A stretch of 64,000 nucleotides of DNA, from the NCBI GenBank assembly GCA_907164885.2, contig OU015492.1, positions 204,756,509-204,820,508 of the forward strand. The letters are read 5' to 3'. Origin of the DNA: Dolomedes plantarius. Taxonomy: Eukaryota; Arthropoda; Arachnida; Araneae; Dolomedidae. A program made the position numbers and the translations under genes. How positions within the stretch are numbered: position 1 is the first letter of the stretch; every line of letters starts with the position of its first letter. Shown piece by piece: positions 53,277 to 63,702 of this stretch. A model generated the notes under the pieces. It was not told the DNA's origin. It searched no databases and saw only the letters and a list, made by a program, of their open reading frames with translations.

Positions 53277-53898
53277 AGAAAATCGTAAAGGATAATTTTA
53301 TAGACAAAATAATGTAGAAGAAAATATTCAAATTAAATCTAATATAAAGAATGCTAAAGAACGTAGTACAGTTAATATAGTACAGTTTGTAGAACATTTC
53401 TTTTACTGTATTTTAATATTTTTTTGGATAATGTCCAATCGTCTGCCGCATTAGCAAGGAAAAAAAATATTTTTTGTTTATTTAGTTGTTATGCACGTGA
53501 CGATAAATTTATTTAAAGTACCAGAAAAAGAAATCACGTGATCAGCATTTAATAAATTAAATTCTAAAAATTAATCTTTAAAAATTCACCAAAAATCAGG
53601 AAATGGAGGTAAAAATTCGAAAAAAATTTCATTTTGAAGGAATTTTTATGATCTTTCTCGTGATATAAATTTTCTAACCCTCAAAGTATTATTTTAAATG
53701 CAAACGTAAAAAAAGTTAAAAAAACAGCTTAAAAATTTAATTTAAAAAAATCTAAGAAGAATTTTTGAAAAATCTTTCTTATTGCACCCCTACACTATAA
53801 GAAGAATCTTCATGCAAAATTTCAGCCCTTTAGGTCCAGCGGTTTGGTCTGTGCGTTGTATGTCAGTCAGTCAGTTACGGACCTGTTTTATATATATA
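53078..53898 (-). mobile_element. Non-autonomous Helitron, copy 3
   Basis: On the minus strand it ends with the family hairpin and CTAG (53078-53081) followed by T. The 5' start corresponds to the TATATATAAAACAGGTCCG end at 53898, where the leading TC has decayed. The interior matches 5235-5907 and 15834-16532, with expanded (TA)n tracts (53155-53194, 53239-53271) and about 100 bp of extra sequence near 53310-53425 not present in the other copies. Confidence 0.75.
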
Positions 53899-54039
53899 AA
53901 TAATATTGCCTCTGTTGATCTAATTCTATTTTAAATAGTTGTTGTACCTTGTATTGGTTTCTAAAGACAGGAATTTTTATGGTCTTTGATTTTCTGTCTT
54001 CCTTACAGTGAAAAAAAAAGTAAATAAAATAAAATACCG

Positions 54040-54830
54040 TAAGACTATGTGACTGCAGGGGTAACTTTGTGACACATAGTAATTTTTTCGTATTTCGAAT
54101 CTTGCGCCGCGCCCTTGGTACCGGGTAGGCAAAGAACAGCGCCAACAGCTTGTCCGACAGTGGCCAGTGTCCGAAGCTTCTGAGCGCCATTTGTCTTCGC
54201 TGGCCAGTGTTTTGTTCAAACCTGTTGTCAAGCTATTGACTCAAACTTCGTAAAGTTTGTGTGTCGAAGGCTTACACCTTATACAACCAACTACCACAGG
54301 TAATTATTTTTTATTATCAATATGTTGGTTAGATTGTGGAGCCATATAACTTTTATGTAGTGATATTTCCGAGAGACATGAGAACATAACCTAAATATCG
54401 AAAGGTGACGGGGTTACTTTTGTGACACATTGACACTGTCACAAAATAACCCACAAACTCGACCCACCTCCTGCAGCCGCTCGATATTGCATTTTTTCGT
54501 CCTCTAAAATACCACTGGAGAGAAAGAAGTATTGACTATCTGGTAAAAAACTACCTGAAGCAGCAGAATGTGCCAAAAGACGAATTTCCTCATCTTCTTA
54601 AAGAACTGATGACTGCCCTGGGCACCCGAGGTCTCTTTGAAGTCAAAGATATAAATAAAGCTATCCAATATTTGTATTGTGTATATATAATTGTGTATCA
54701 AGCTTTTGATAAGCGTTTTACTGTCTACCTTAGTGTCAAATATTTTTTCCTCTCGGATTTCAAGCCGAAAACACAGATGTCACAAAGTAGTCCCACTCGA
54801 CGGAGTAACTTTGTGACACATTTTAACTTT
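54040..54830 (+). mobile_element. Decayed pogo-like transposon region
   Basis: GGGGTAACTTTGTGACACA recurs at 54058, 54413 and 54805 and, inverted, near 54780, suggesting subterminal repeats of one element. Between them lies a transposase C-terminal piece (54479-54680). The exact ends are not defined. Confidence 0.4.
54479..54680 (+). pseudogene. DDE_1 (pogo-like) transposase C-terminal fragment
   Basis: The plus-strand frame from about 54479 reads LDIAFFRPLKYHWRERSIDY, then VPKDEFPHLLKELM and GTRGLFEVKDI. This matches the conserved region after the last catalytic residue in insect pogo-like transposases (the DVSFFxPLKxxWR block and the following FPxLLKxL helix). The catalytic triad itself is not visible upstream, and the frame drifts into AT-rich sequence after about 54680. 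Assignment by eye. Confidence 0.55.
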
Positions 54831-54879
54831 AATTTCTCAATGGTAATTAAAGATCCGGGTTAGTGCAATACATTACTAC

Positions 54880-55459
54880 GTAAGGAAAAGATGTACAAAT
54901 GTTCGCAATTGTTCGTTTTGGGCTGTTTTTAAAGCTGATCAGCTGGCACAGGAAAAAAACTTAAAATCCGTCCAAAGTAACGCCATCTTACGGTAAAATA
55001 AATTGAAGTCATTCTATTCCGACGTCAGTTATTCTTTTCAGACTATTCTGAAACACATACAGAACTATGTATTTCAGAATACTAGTCTGATATTTTACAT
55101 AAAAAGACTATTGCGCTATACACAACCAAAAAACCCACTTAAAAGTTTTATAAATAACAAAAGCAACCTAACATAAAGAGACTAACCATATGTATGATCG
55201 CGGGTCCGAGTTACATACAAGCGTGATACGAACGAGCAGATATACACTTCCTGTCAAAATAATAAATCTCTTCTTTTAGTATTTCCTTTTACGAATCCCA
55301 TTAATTACTCCTTATATTACCACATTTTTGCCTACACTCTAAAATGATTTTAAGTGAAATATTTAACCTACTCTTGTGAACTTGACGGTCTTGGAAATTT
55401 ACCTCTCTTTGGGCTGTCACCATTGAACTTGTTATCGTAACATTTACGTACCCGTAATA
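54880..55459. other. Unrecognised sequence
   Basis: No supported feature. Confidence 0.4.
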
Positions 55460-55492
55460 ATCTAAAGCAGTGATTTTCAACCTGGAGGTTGG

Positions 55493-56178
55493 ACCATAGG
55501 ACCATAGGAAGATTGGTCTAACTGCACTACCTGGGCCACGCCCTCAAGTGCAGGCTTTCAGAAAGTAAGCAGCGGGGAACCATGATTGGACAGAAAGTAG
55601 AGAAAGAAGAAAAGTGATTGGAGCGCTCAGGATCTTCGAGTTCAATGCCTTCAGCTGGAATCACCGAAGCGATCCAGCATCGGGCAGGACAGTAGGAAAG
55701 AGAAAAAAATATTGTAGAATTCTTCCCGGAAATGGGAGAGAAAATGGCTTAACAACAGTAGTAAATAGGAGAGAAGGAAGTTTAAGGATAGCAACACATA
55801 ATATTTATTTTGTTTTGTGGTTTTTTATTATAATTTGTTTTTTTGCCTTAGCAAAGCTAAGTATCATTTTTCATTTTTATAAGAAGCAGACAAGGGACAA
55901 AATTAAGAAAGAGAAAGGATGGCTCTAGGCCTTTTCCTGTTTTGGGGATCAGCATGATCAAAATTTGCAAATTCTAATAGTAAATCATTGTCAATAGACT
56001 TGTGAAAGTTCAAAGCTAATTTTTGAAGGTAATTTCGAATAGCTGGGAGTCCAATCTCCCTATAGATGTCAACATTTCTAAAGTACCAAGGGGCGTTAAC
56101 GATTTGCCTAATGGTGCTGCTTTGAGCGGTTGCTAATTTTTTAATTTGCGTTTTTGCACAGTATGACCATGCTGGCCC
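55493..56178 (-). pseudogene. 5'-truncated non-LTR retrotransposon (jockey-like C-terminus) inside the hAT
   Basis: A 13-bp direct repeat, ACCTGGAGGTTGG, at 55480-55492 and 56179-56191 bounds the piece. On the minus strand it is open from about 56178 to 55905. The reading PAWSYCAKTQIKKLATAQSS, IRQIVNAPWYFRNVDIYREI and then a KRPRAIL tail is the conserved C-terminal region that follows the reverse transcriptase in jockey-type elements. AATAAA lies further down (near 55795), and the 3' end at the left boundary is a short (CCTATGGT)2 repeat instead of poly(A). Only the last quarter of the protein is present, so the copy was dead on arrival. Confidence 0.8.
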
Positions 56179-56264
56179 ACCTGGAGGTTGGGTGCTTGGG
56201 AAGGCGTGATATTTAGAGCGGGGAGGGGCTGCGGATGCTTAGCAAAAAAAAACTGTAGCATGTA

Positions 56265-56426
56265 CAGACAATTCCGGTTAATCGGACCACATCGGGGCGA
56301 GATCACTTTGGTACTAATAACCGGCTGGTCGGATTAAACGAACATGCCTTATGTTACAAGATGAGATTCGGTCCGAATAAGATGCTGGTTCGATTAATCG
56401 GTGATCCAATTAACCGGAATCGACTG
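56265..56426. mobile_element. Pogo-type MITE
   Basis: CAGACAATTCCGGTTAATCG and the complement of CAGTCGATTCCGGTTAATTG are inverted ends of 162 bp of non-coding sequence, with TA on both sides. Confidence 0.75.
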
Positions 56427-56534
56427 TATTTTACTAATGTTACTAACGTTTTCCAGGATTAGCGGGGACGTAAGGTCTGAAATTCGTCTAGGGGGGAGGT
56501 TAATATAAAAAGTTTGGGAATCACTGTTCTAGAA

Positions 56535-56932
56535 CTTTCTAGGATCACTATCCGCTTTTGAGTGTCACATTTCGAATTCATTCCGTCATTGGCTACTGCC
56601 ATGTTGAGATGTTAATGTTTGTTCCTCGGTATCTCGGTGTTCTGTCTAATTTTCCGAGTTGACTTTCACAATCATGTGAATTTGCAAATTAATAGCTTTG
56701 GGTTTTACCATGGTTCCTAGGAAGTTGAGTCACTGAACATAAACTGATATTTAATTCTGAGGGATTAAACTATGCAATCCTAACATAAATATGCAAATAG
56801 TTAGGGCATCTTCCGGCCGCCTACTGTGGCCCAATTTCCGTTGGGCCCTCTTTTCAACCATTTTTTACACAATTTAAAGAAGTAATGAAAGCTAGACAAT
56901 TAAACATTAACAAAACATAATATAAATAAATA
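56535..56932. other. Unrecognised sequence
   Basis: No supported feature between the hAT and repeat A. Confidence 0.4.
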
Positions 56933-57030
56933 TCAGGTAGTCTCTTCTAACGAAACTTCCACAAGTTATTAACGTAGGGTTACTTATCGTTGCTTACCTC
57001 TTTTGTATGCACGTATGTATGTGTTATGTA

Positions 57031-57040
<10 letters not shown>

Positions 57041-57108
<68 letters not shown>

Positions 57109-57146
57109 TATATAAAAATACATAATATATATAAAAATATATATAA

Positions 57147-57233
<87 letters not shown>
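57041..57233. repeat. Long (TA)n array with TAAA variants
   Basis: About 190 bp of TA with scattered TAAATA interruptions. The long YIYIYI-type frames here are simple-sequence artefacts. Confidence 0.95.
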
Positions 57234-57234
<1 letters not shown>

Positions 57235-57916
57235 TAGCTGACTCGGCAATGCTTCGCTATTGCTAGATTTGAGTATATATATATATATATAGATTAAATG
57301 AACACAATTGAAAGTTTGATATCAATTATTGTACTTAGGTAAAATTAGATATTTACATACACATTATTATTTTTATGTTTTGGATTGCATAAATTGTAAT
57401 TACTATTTTATTAAATTTAACGTTCACTGCAATGTTCTTTGATATACAATGTTTTTGAGGATTCCATTTGGCATGTATACAAATCCCTTGGTTTACAAGG
57501 GAACATGCAACATATAACTGTCCATGAGAAAAACGGGGATTCTCCAAATTCAATACACATACTTGCAATGATTGACCTTGTGATTTGTTTATCCTTATTG
57601 AAAAAGCCAGTGTAATTGTAAATTTCAATCGTTTGAATTCGAATGGCATATCTGCTGGTATCATTGGTATACGTGGTATTAGCACACCTCTCCTCTGAAT
57701 TTGCGAATTAAAATTGTTACTTCAATTACATTGTTTTATAATCTTTTGAAAATATTTTAAACTTTCTTTCTACTGGTCAGATCAAGTATTTCAATAGGTT
57801 TGAACCTTTTCGGTACAACACGGACCATTTTGCAAAAAAACCGCATGTAAATCGGTCCAGTAGTTTTTTAGTCTATAGCGGACACACATACGAACATTGC
57901 TTTATATATATATAGA
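57234..57916 (-). mobile_element. Helitron deletion derivative carrying a helicase C-terminus
   Basis: On the minus strand the element starts TCTATATATATAAAGCAATG after an A (57915-57916 on the plus strand) and ends CTAG (57234-57237) followed by T. Just inside the end is the hairpin GCAAT-AGCGAAGC-ATTGC. The 5' TC, 3' hairpin, CTAG and the A/T insertion point in a TA array are the full Helitron signature. It is 683 bp and keeps only the last part of the coding region. Confidence 0.85.
57353..57685 (-). pseudogene. Helitron helicase C-terminal fragment
   Basis: The peptide reads LIPRIPMIPADMPFEFKRL, TLAFSIRINKSQGQSLQV, then NPRFSHGQLYVACSLVNQG. INKSQGQ and the FSHGQLYVACSRV block are the last conserved motifs of the Pif1-family helicase in the Helitron Rep/helicase protein, which unwinds DNA during rolling-circle transposition. 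Here the usual Arg of SRV is Leu. Everything upstream (Rep nuclease and Walker motifs) is missing, and the coding piece begins shortly after the element's 5' end, so it is a deletion product. The Met at 57685 is an internal residue. Confidence 0.85.
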
Positions 57917-58109
57917 TATATATATATATGTATGTATGTCAAAATTTGACGCATTTTGGTACTTTTTTTAACCGTTTACTGATTGCCCAAGCGATACAGA
58001 CTGGGTTTGGCGCGCTGCCCAAATTCTAACTCCCGGCGACGGACGATTTTAGAGTCTGAAATTTTGCTTTCCTTAGGACCGTTATGGAGGATGGTAATCC
58101 TACGATAAA

Positions 58110-59402
58110 ATTAACAGAAAAAGTCACAAATTTGAGCCAATTATCTTACTTATATCGGCGGAGGGGAGTGTACATATGCAAACAGAATGTATGCATTTAT
58201 GTATGGATGTATATAAGTGTGTGTAAAGGATAGCTTTAGATATAGAAATACGGTATATTATATCGTTTTTTCAAGTGCAAATAACATAAATTTTTCATGC
58301 GTTTCTAATTAGAGAAACTTTATCGTGTTTTTTAAAAACCCCATTACCTTTATATGATCTTTTCCCATAAGCAGATAATGTAAGTTAGTGTATTATGTGT
58401 GAAAATGTGTTTTTAATACCCTTTTACTGCAAACTGTAAAGGTGCAATCATTTGAAGCAGAAAAAAAGACATATTTCATTTCTTTGGAGAGAAGGGATTA
58501 AATATTGTTTTTATTTTGCCTGGTTGGAACATTTGGAAAATAAAATTAAGCATATTCTCATAAAACTGGATATCATTAAACAAATTTTAAAGATCATAAA
58601 TTTCTTTGCAAAAAGAAAAACATGTTTTCCACTTAAGCTGCTTAGATATTTCATACACTGCAAATGTGCTCTTTAATGGTTCGTTCCGATTCTTTTTAAT
58701 GGCAAATTGTCATGCAATATGTAATTAACAAGTAATTGGAGGAAACACATTATGAAAGAAATTCGTTAAAGCATGTAATATAATGCGTAATATACATTAC
58801 TGCTCCGAAGAGAATGGCGTGTTTTCCAGATATGAATAAATATTGGATGAAAATAAAAAGCAAATACGAAAAATTGAAATTTGAAAGAAGAAAAAAATGT
58901 TGTGCGAAAGGAATTGTCAAATAATAATATCGCTTGCTTTTAGTTTTATTTTCATTTTATAATGCTGTTTTTGAAAGTTCCTCTTCTTTGAATGCAACGA
59001 GGTTTATCAACAACGAAGCTACAAAATTCTAACTATAAGATCAAGATTTCTGGAGAAAAATATCTACTTTTCAAAGAATACGATCATAATATATCAGATG
59101 AAGAGGTAACGATTATTCTTGTACCTGATACATTTTTAATATACAATCAAATGCAAAAGTTTATTAAATAACAGACATTCGTACACAAATAATGGGAAGA
59201 TATATTTACCCAACTCTGATCAGTTACACGTGTCTTTTTTAAGTACGGGAGGAAAGTAATTTGTGGCTATAAAAAAAAATAGTAGGAAAGTTGAACTGCA
59301 TAAAAATATCTGTAGTAAACAATAGCAATCTGTAATAGATTTTCTTTAACCATTTCCTTGTGGGATAGGATGGCATGTATCCCAAGGATACGGGCCCAAG
59401 AA

Positions 59403-59405
<3 letters not shown>
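58110..59405. other. AT-rich stretch, nothing recognised
   Basis: No supported feature. Confidence 0.45.

Positions 59406-59489
<84 letters not shown>
59406..59489. repeat. (TA)n microsatellite
   Basis: A pure TA run interrupted by one CA. Confidence 0.95.
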
Positions 59490-59495
<6 letters not shown>

Positions 59496-59599
59496 AATTT
59501 CAAATCTTTTATTATTAAAACGTCAATCTAAATTTTTTTACCCTTAGGCAATATAGCATTATCGCTCAAATGCAACCCGAAATAATCTATTAGTTTTCC

Positions 59600-60140
59600 C
59601 CTAAGGCCACGCGCGGAAAGAGTTATATAACCGTTATATAAGGTTGGAGAACTTTCCACCGATCACACCATATGACATGCTAGGGTCACGTGTCCGTTTC
59701 TGGCCATTTAGAAGTTTCATAGACCCGTACTCGGGAAGGAATTGCGCTCTTTCTGTAGTCTTTTGTCTGTTTGCTCACGGCCAGAAAACATGTAGTTTTC
59801 GCTTCTGTAAAATTTGTACGGGTGGGGCCGCGTCCCCGTCCCGTCCGCTGCGCGATGTGTTTTGTGTGCCTAGGTGTAAAGCACGACCAATGTTGTAAGC
59901 TGTTAGTGAGTGAGTCAAGAATAAACTAACTTTAAGACGATGGAAGTACGTTCTTCACTCTGGACTCCCTGCCTCTGTTCCTCGACTGCATTTTATCTTT
60001 ATGAGTTCTCCCCAGCAACCGGCCGCGACTGCTTTCAATTTTCTCTATTCGCCTGCCCTGGTCCGACGACTACTCCGCCATGACTACAAAACTGATAAAT
60101 TTCAACGGTCAAATTATATGTACGACTACACCCCGAGTAT
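59600..60140 (+). mobile_element. CpG-rich LTR-like promoter and poly(A) block
   Basis: TTATATAAGG near 59633 (TATA box), a CpG-rich region at 59820-59860 and CAAGAATAAAC at 59916-59926 (poly(A) signal) follow the order of an LTR. A plus-strand frame starting at 60001 ([14 protein letters not shown]) could be the start of a gag-like protein but is lost in the TA array at 60150. The ends and target duplication are not defined, so an unusual host promoter cannot be excluded. Confidence 0.4.
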
Positions 60141-60148
60141 ACACCATC

Positions 60149-60149
<1 letters not shown>

Positions 60150-60230
<81 letters not shown>

Positions 60231-60295
60231 TATATATACATACATACATACATACATATATGTATATATATACATATATATATACATACATACAT

Positions 60296-60331
<36 letters not shown>
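60150..60331. repeat. (TA)n/(ACAT)n compound microsatellite
   Basis: TA runs with CATA and CACA variants over about 180 bp. Confidence 0.95.
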
Positions 60332-60333
<2 letters not shown>

Positions 60334-61560
60334 AGGTTAGTAAGGCGTAAGCTAAAGGTTAAGCATAAGGAATAAGTTTTTATCGTGGGGAATAACCTAA
60401 GAAATAAGCGTAGTTCCTCTAAATTTTTTACTTAGGGGTAGATAATTTAAGGAAAAGTCTAGATCCTCAAATTTAGAGATATTTTACTTCTGGAATTGCT
60501 TTGCCTCCATTGAATTCATCAACTGTACCACTGAGGAGCCCATTAGAATAGGAAAATTCCTTTTAGAAGATTAGATAAGAGATTCTCATTAGAAGTAAAG
60601 TCGAGTGCATCAAATTCAGAGATATTTTACTTCTGGAATTGTTTCGCCTCCATTAGATCCCACTACAGAATTAGAAGCCTGTAATAAGGATTAAATCTAA
60701 ACCCACGCTAGTTGGGTACGCTGCAGATGCTTTTTATCTCAATTATATGGTTAAATGGCCGAAACAGCGAACATATTTCGTGACAGGTTTACCATTGTCT
60801 GAAATTCCAACGAAAATATAATTCGTATAAAACATAATTGGTATATCTGATCTTGGAAATTTTGAAAGTGTGTTCATACACTGGTGTAATTACAAGCAAC
60901 AAAACAGAGGAAATTCACAATGCATTGTGAGCCACTGTATAATTGGGACGGTTATTAATTATACGGTTAACTGTATAACTGTATAATCATTTACCGTTGC
61001 AAAGAATGCTTTGAATGCAGATTTTTAGCATTATGCAATTAAAATAATTTATAGCAATCTACTAAATACTGTTCAAACTTTTAAAATATCACAGAACTTC
61101 AAAAATTAATCGAAAAATGTCATTGGATCATTAAAAAATAACTAAATTTCTTCTTCAAATGAGATTAGTAAATTTTATTTCAAATATTAACTTTTTAGAT
61201 TCATTGAAACGTGTGATATTTATATCAAATGTTTTGCAAATATATTCACCATATTTACAAACTTACGACAAATTAGTATTGGAACTCACAAAAAGCGGCA
61301 AAGCAAATATCTTCATAGCTTTTCCAATTTTTTCTAAAGTACGTCAAAGTCATTTAACTCAAATTATTTATAATGGGCAATTTCAGATAAGAAACAAACC
61401 TTTCCGGTCAAAATGGAAGCACCATAATAAATAAAATAAGTATTTAGATCAATTAGATAGCTTTCGAAAAACGTAATTTATTTACTTTTTCCCACTGCCG
61501 AGGATTAAAAAAATTTCCGCATCTATCGTTTTCCCGCATTTATCGTTCATTTAAATTGGT
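60332..61560. other. Unique sequence with an internal direct repeat
   Basis: About 52 bp around GAGATATTTTACTTCTGGAA occur at 60467-60520 and again at 60608-60660, 141 bp apart, with a few mismatches. Otherwise AT-rich and empty. Confidence 0.5.
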
Positions 61561-61561
61561 A

Positions 61562-61826
<265 letters not shown>

Positions 61827-61868
61827 CTCACCTTTACTTTTAATAAAATCGTCCTTTAAAAAAAAATT

Positions 61869-62083
61869 TCAGGTAGTCTCTTCTAACGAAACTACCGCGG
61901 GTTATTAACGTAGGATTACTTAACGTTGCTTACCTCTTTTCTTTTTTTAACACATTTTGGTACTTTTCTGTTTAACTGTTTACTGCTACTGGGTTTGGCA
62001 CGCTGCCAAAATTATAACTCGTGACGCAGGACAATTTTTTTCTCTCCGAAGGACCGTTATTGAGGAACGTAATCCCACGTTAA
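61869..62083 (+). repeat. Dispersed repeat A, compact copy 2
   Basis: Near-identical to 49621-49834 over its whole length. Confidence 0.75.
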
Positions 62084-62111
62084 CAAGGGAGTATACTAGG
62101 GTCAAATTTAT

Positions 62112-62460
62112 TTATGGCGTCTGTGGCCCAGTTGACAAAAACTGCGAGCCAGTGATCTAAACGTCTATGGTTCGATGCCGGTCGCTGACAAATCCACCGC
62201 CGTGTTCACTAATGGTGGTCCGGTCACGAAAAATATGTCTTGGATGCAATGTCCTCCAAGTTCTCAAATTTACCTCTGGAGGTGTGGGGTCAAGTGTTCC
62301 GGTCTCGTCACTTGATTCGGTTCAAAATTACGGGACCCGCCCATAAGGGGGGTAATGCTGGTCCACCAATACGGTGCTCCCAGGAAAGTGGCCAGCAAAA
62401 CCGCTGTGTCATATGGCGGTAAGGATAATGTCCAAGAAACCGTCTGCCACACTGGGAAAA
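62112..62460 (+). mobile_element. SINE family V, copy 3
   Basis: The head TGTGGCCCAGTTGACAAA and B box ATGGTTCGATGCC match the copies at 19.5 and 20.2 kb. The body continues through GTTCCGGTCTCGTCACTTGA, then a variant 3' part (AATGCTGGTCCACC) that also occurs, inverted, at 20090-20176. Confidence 0.7.
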
Positions 62461-63112
62461 AAAAGTTTAAAAATTTACCCATGATTTATACAAATTGTAA
62501 ATCTTAACTACGGGTCAGAAATTGGTCCATTACATAAATTTAAATAAAATTTCTGTAAAACGAGATGTAATGAAAATAATATATTAAACATATGCAATAT
62601 ACGCAGTGTAAAAGTAATACTTGGGAAAAAACATTTTATCATCCAAAACTGTAAAAGAAATCTATAAACACTGTCTCCTATATGAAATCACACCTAAAAT
62701 TCTTTTCAAATCTCAAACTGTTTTCGTTAGACCTGTTACTCGAAACGAAATTACGAAACTTCGTAATTTTCCCTTACAATTGACAGTCGCTTCGTATTAT
62801 CTCGAACTGCCTCGTAGATCCTTATCTCTACGGAAGTCACCTCGAACATCTCGTTACCACGTATGAAATCCTTCACGTCAAAGTGCCACTTACAAAAGAC
62901 ACAGCGAAACTTTGACCAAGATAACTCGCAGCCGATATTGCCCTGATTCGCGGTGTTCTTTAGAGAAACTTTTCTTTTTTCCGGCTGATCGCGTCAACTG
63001 CGTAAGGTCCATTAACTCCATCTTTGTACTGTGACACATTACAGAATTGAGAAATACTACTGTCGAATCTCAAGAAAATCGAGTGCTCTTTTTAATTATG
63101 TAACAGAGCACT
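62461..63112. other. Unrecognised sequence
   Basis: An 81-codon frame at 62621-62866 has no recognisable motif and no support from codon structure. It is not called as a gene. Confidence 0.35.
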
Positions 63113-63605
63113 TGTAAGGTATACACAAGATTCGATTCAGAGGAATCGAACTTTTGAGTGAATGAATTAAAGAAGCTGCTTGAGATATGCTAATTTCGGC
63201 ATACGCGCTTGGTATAAATACCATGCAGCGTCATTAATAAAAAAGGTGGTTAGGGTTGAAGAAGGTTGTTAAAGTTGATAGATAAGCGATAGGTAGCTAC
63301 GAGGTATGCAGCTCCAGTACTATCCTGAGCTAGTGCTTAGGGGGCCCGAAGTTTACGTGGCAGTACTGCTGGTTTGACTTACTGTTCGTGAGTATTGAAA
63401 AATATATATTGTTCTTGAAAGCTGTATTTATATATTCCGTACAAGTGGTACGTATGCTTATTGCTGTAAAAGCAAATTCTATATGTGCAACGAACTCAAT
63501 AAACATTGTTTCATGTGTAAACTGTGTTTGCATCAAATTCATTTAGAGTGCCACTTCAAATTATATACACCCAAGTCTGGGTAGAAGTGAGCTAGTTACT
63601 CTATA
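63113..63605 (+). mobile_element. Solo LTR, family A, copy 2
   Basis: Begins TGTAAGGTATACA, with TATAAATA near 63213 and AATAAA at 63498-63503, and ends TACTCTATA. CACT lies immediately before the start and immediately after the end, a 4-bp target duplication as left by Gypsy-type integrases. It lacks the internal duplication seen in copy 1 at 3033. Confidence 0.75.
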
Positions 63606-63702
63606 CACTATTTAAATAAATTCACTAACAGATTATCACGTGTATTAAATTATATCACAGAATTAGATACACGCACAAACATGTGTGGGTGTGCGTGTCT
63701 AT

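Larger units (their letters stand above)
55468..56526. mobile_element. Non-autonomous hAT transposon with nested insertions
   Basis: CAGTGATTTTCAACCT at the left and the complement of CAGTGATTCCCAAACT at the right are typical hAT ends. The 8-bp flanks ATCTAAAG and TTCTAGAA are both close to the nTCTAGAn target preferred by hAT elements. Inside are a jockey-type fragment (55493-56178) and a pogo MITE (56265-56426). The remaining hAT sequence is about 200 bp and non-coding. Confidence 0.75.
56933..58109 (+). repeat. Dispersed repeat A, expanded copy with a (TA)n spacer and nested Helitron
   Basis: The left part (56933-57000) and right part (57945-58109) match the compact copies. Between them the spacer has grown into a long TA array (57041-57233), into which a Helitron (57234-57916) was inserted. 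Confidence 0.75.

Noticed and set aside
55614..55928. 104-codon frame with a hydrophobic segment resembling a membrane protein
   Set aside because: It overlaps antisense the 3' end of the jockey fragment; the hydrophobic part comes from T-rich sequence.
56980..57249. Long repetitive Tyr-Ile frames, also at 16293, 59239, 60001 and 61540
   Set aside because: Translations of (TA)n arrays; no gene.
62621..62866. 81-codon plus-strand frame
   Set aside because: No domain, no conserved copy and no promoter evidence.
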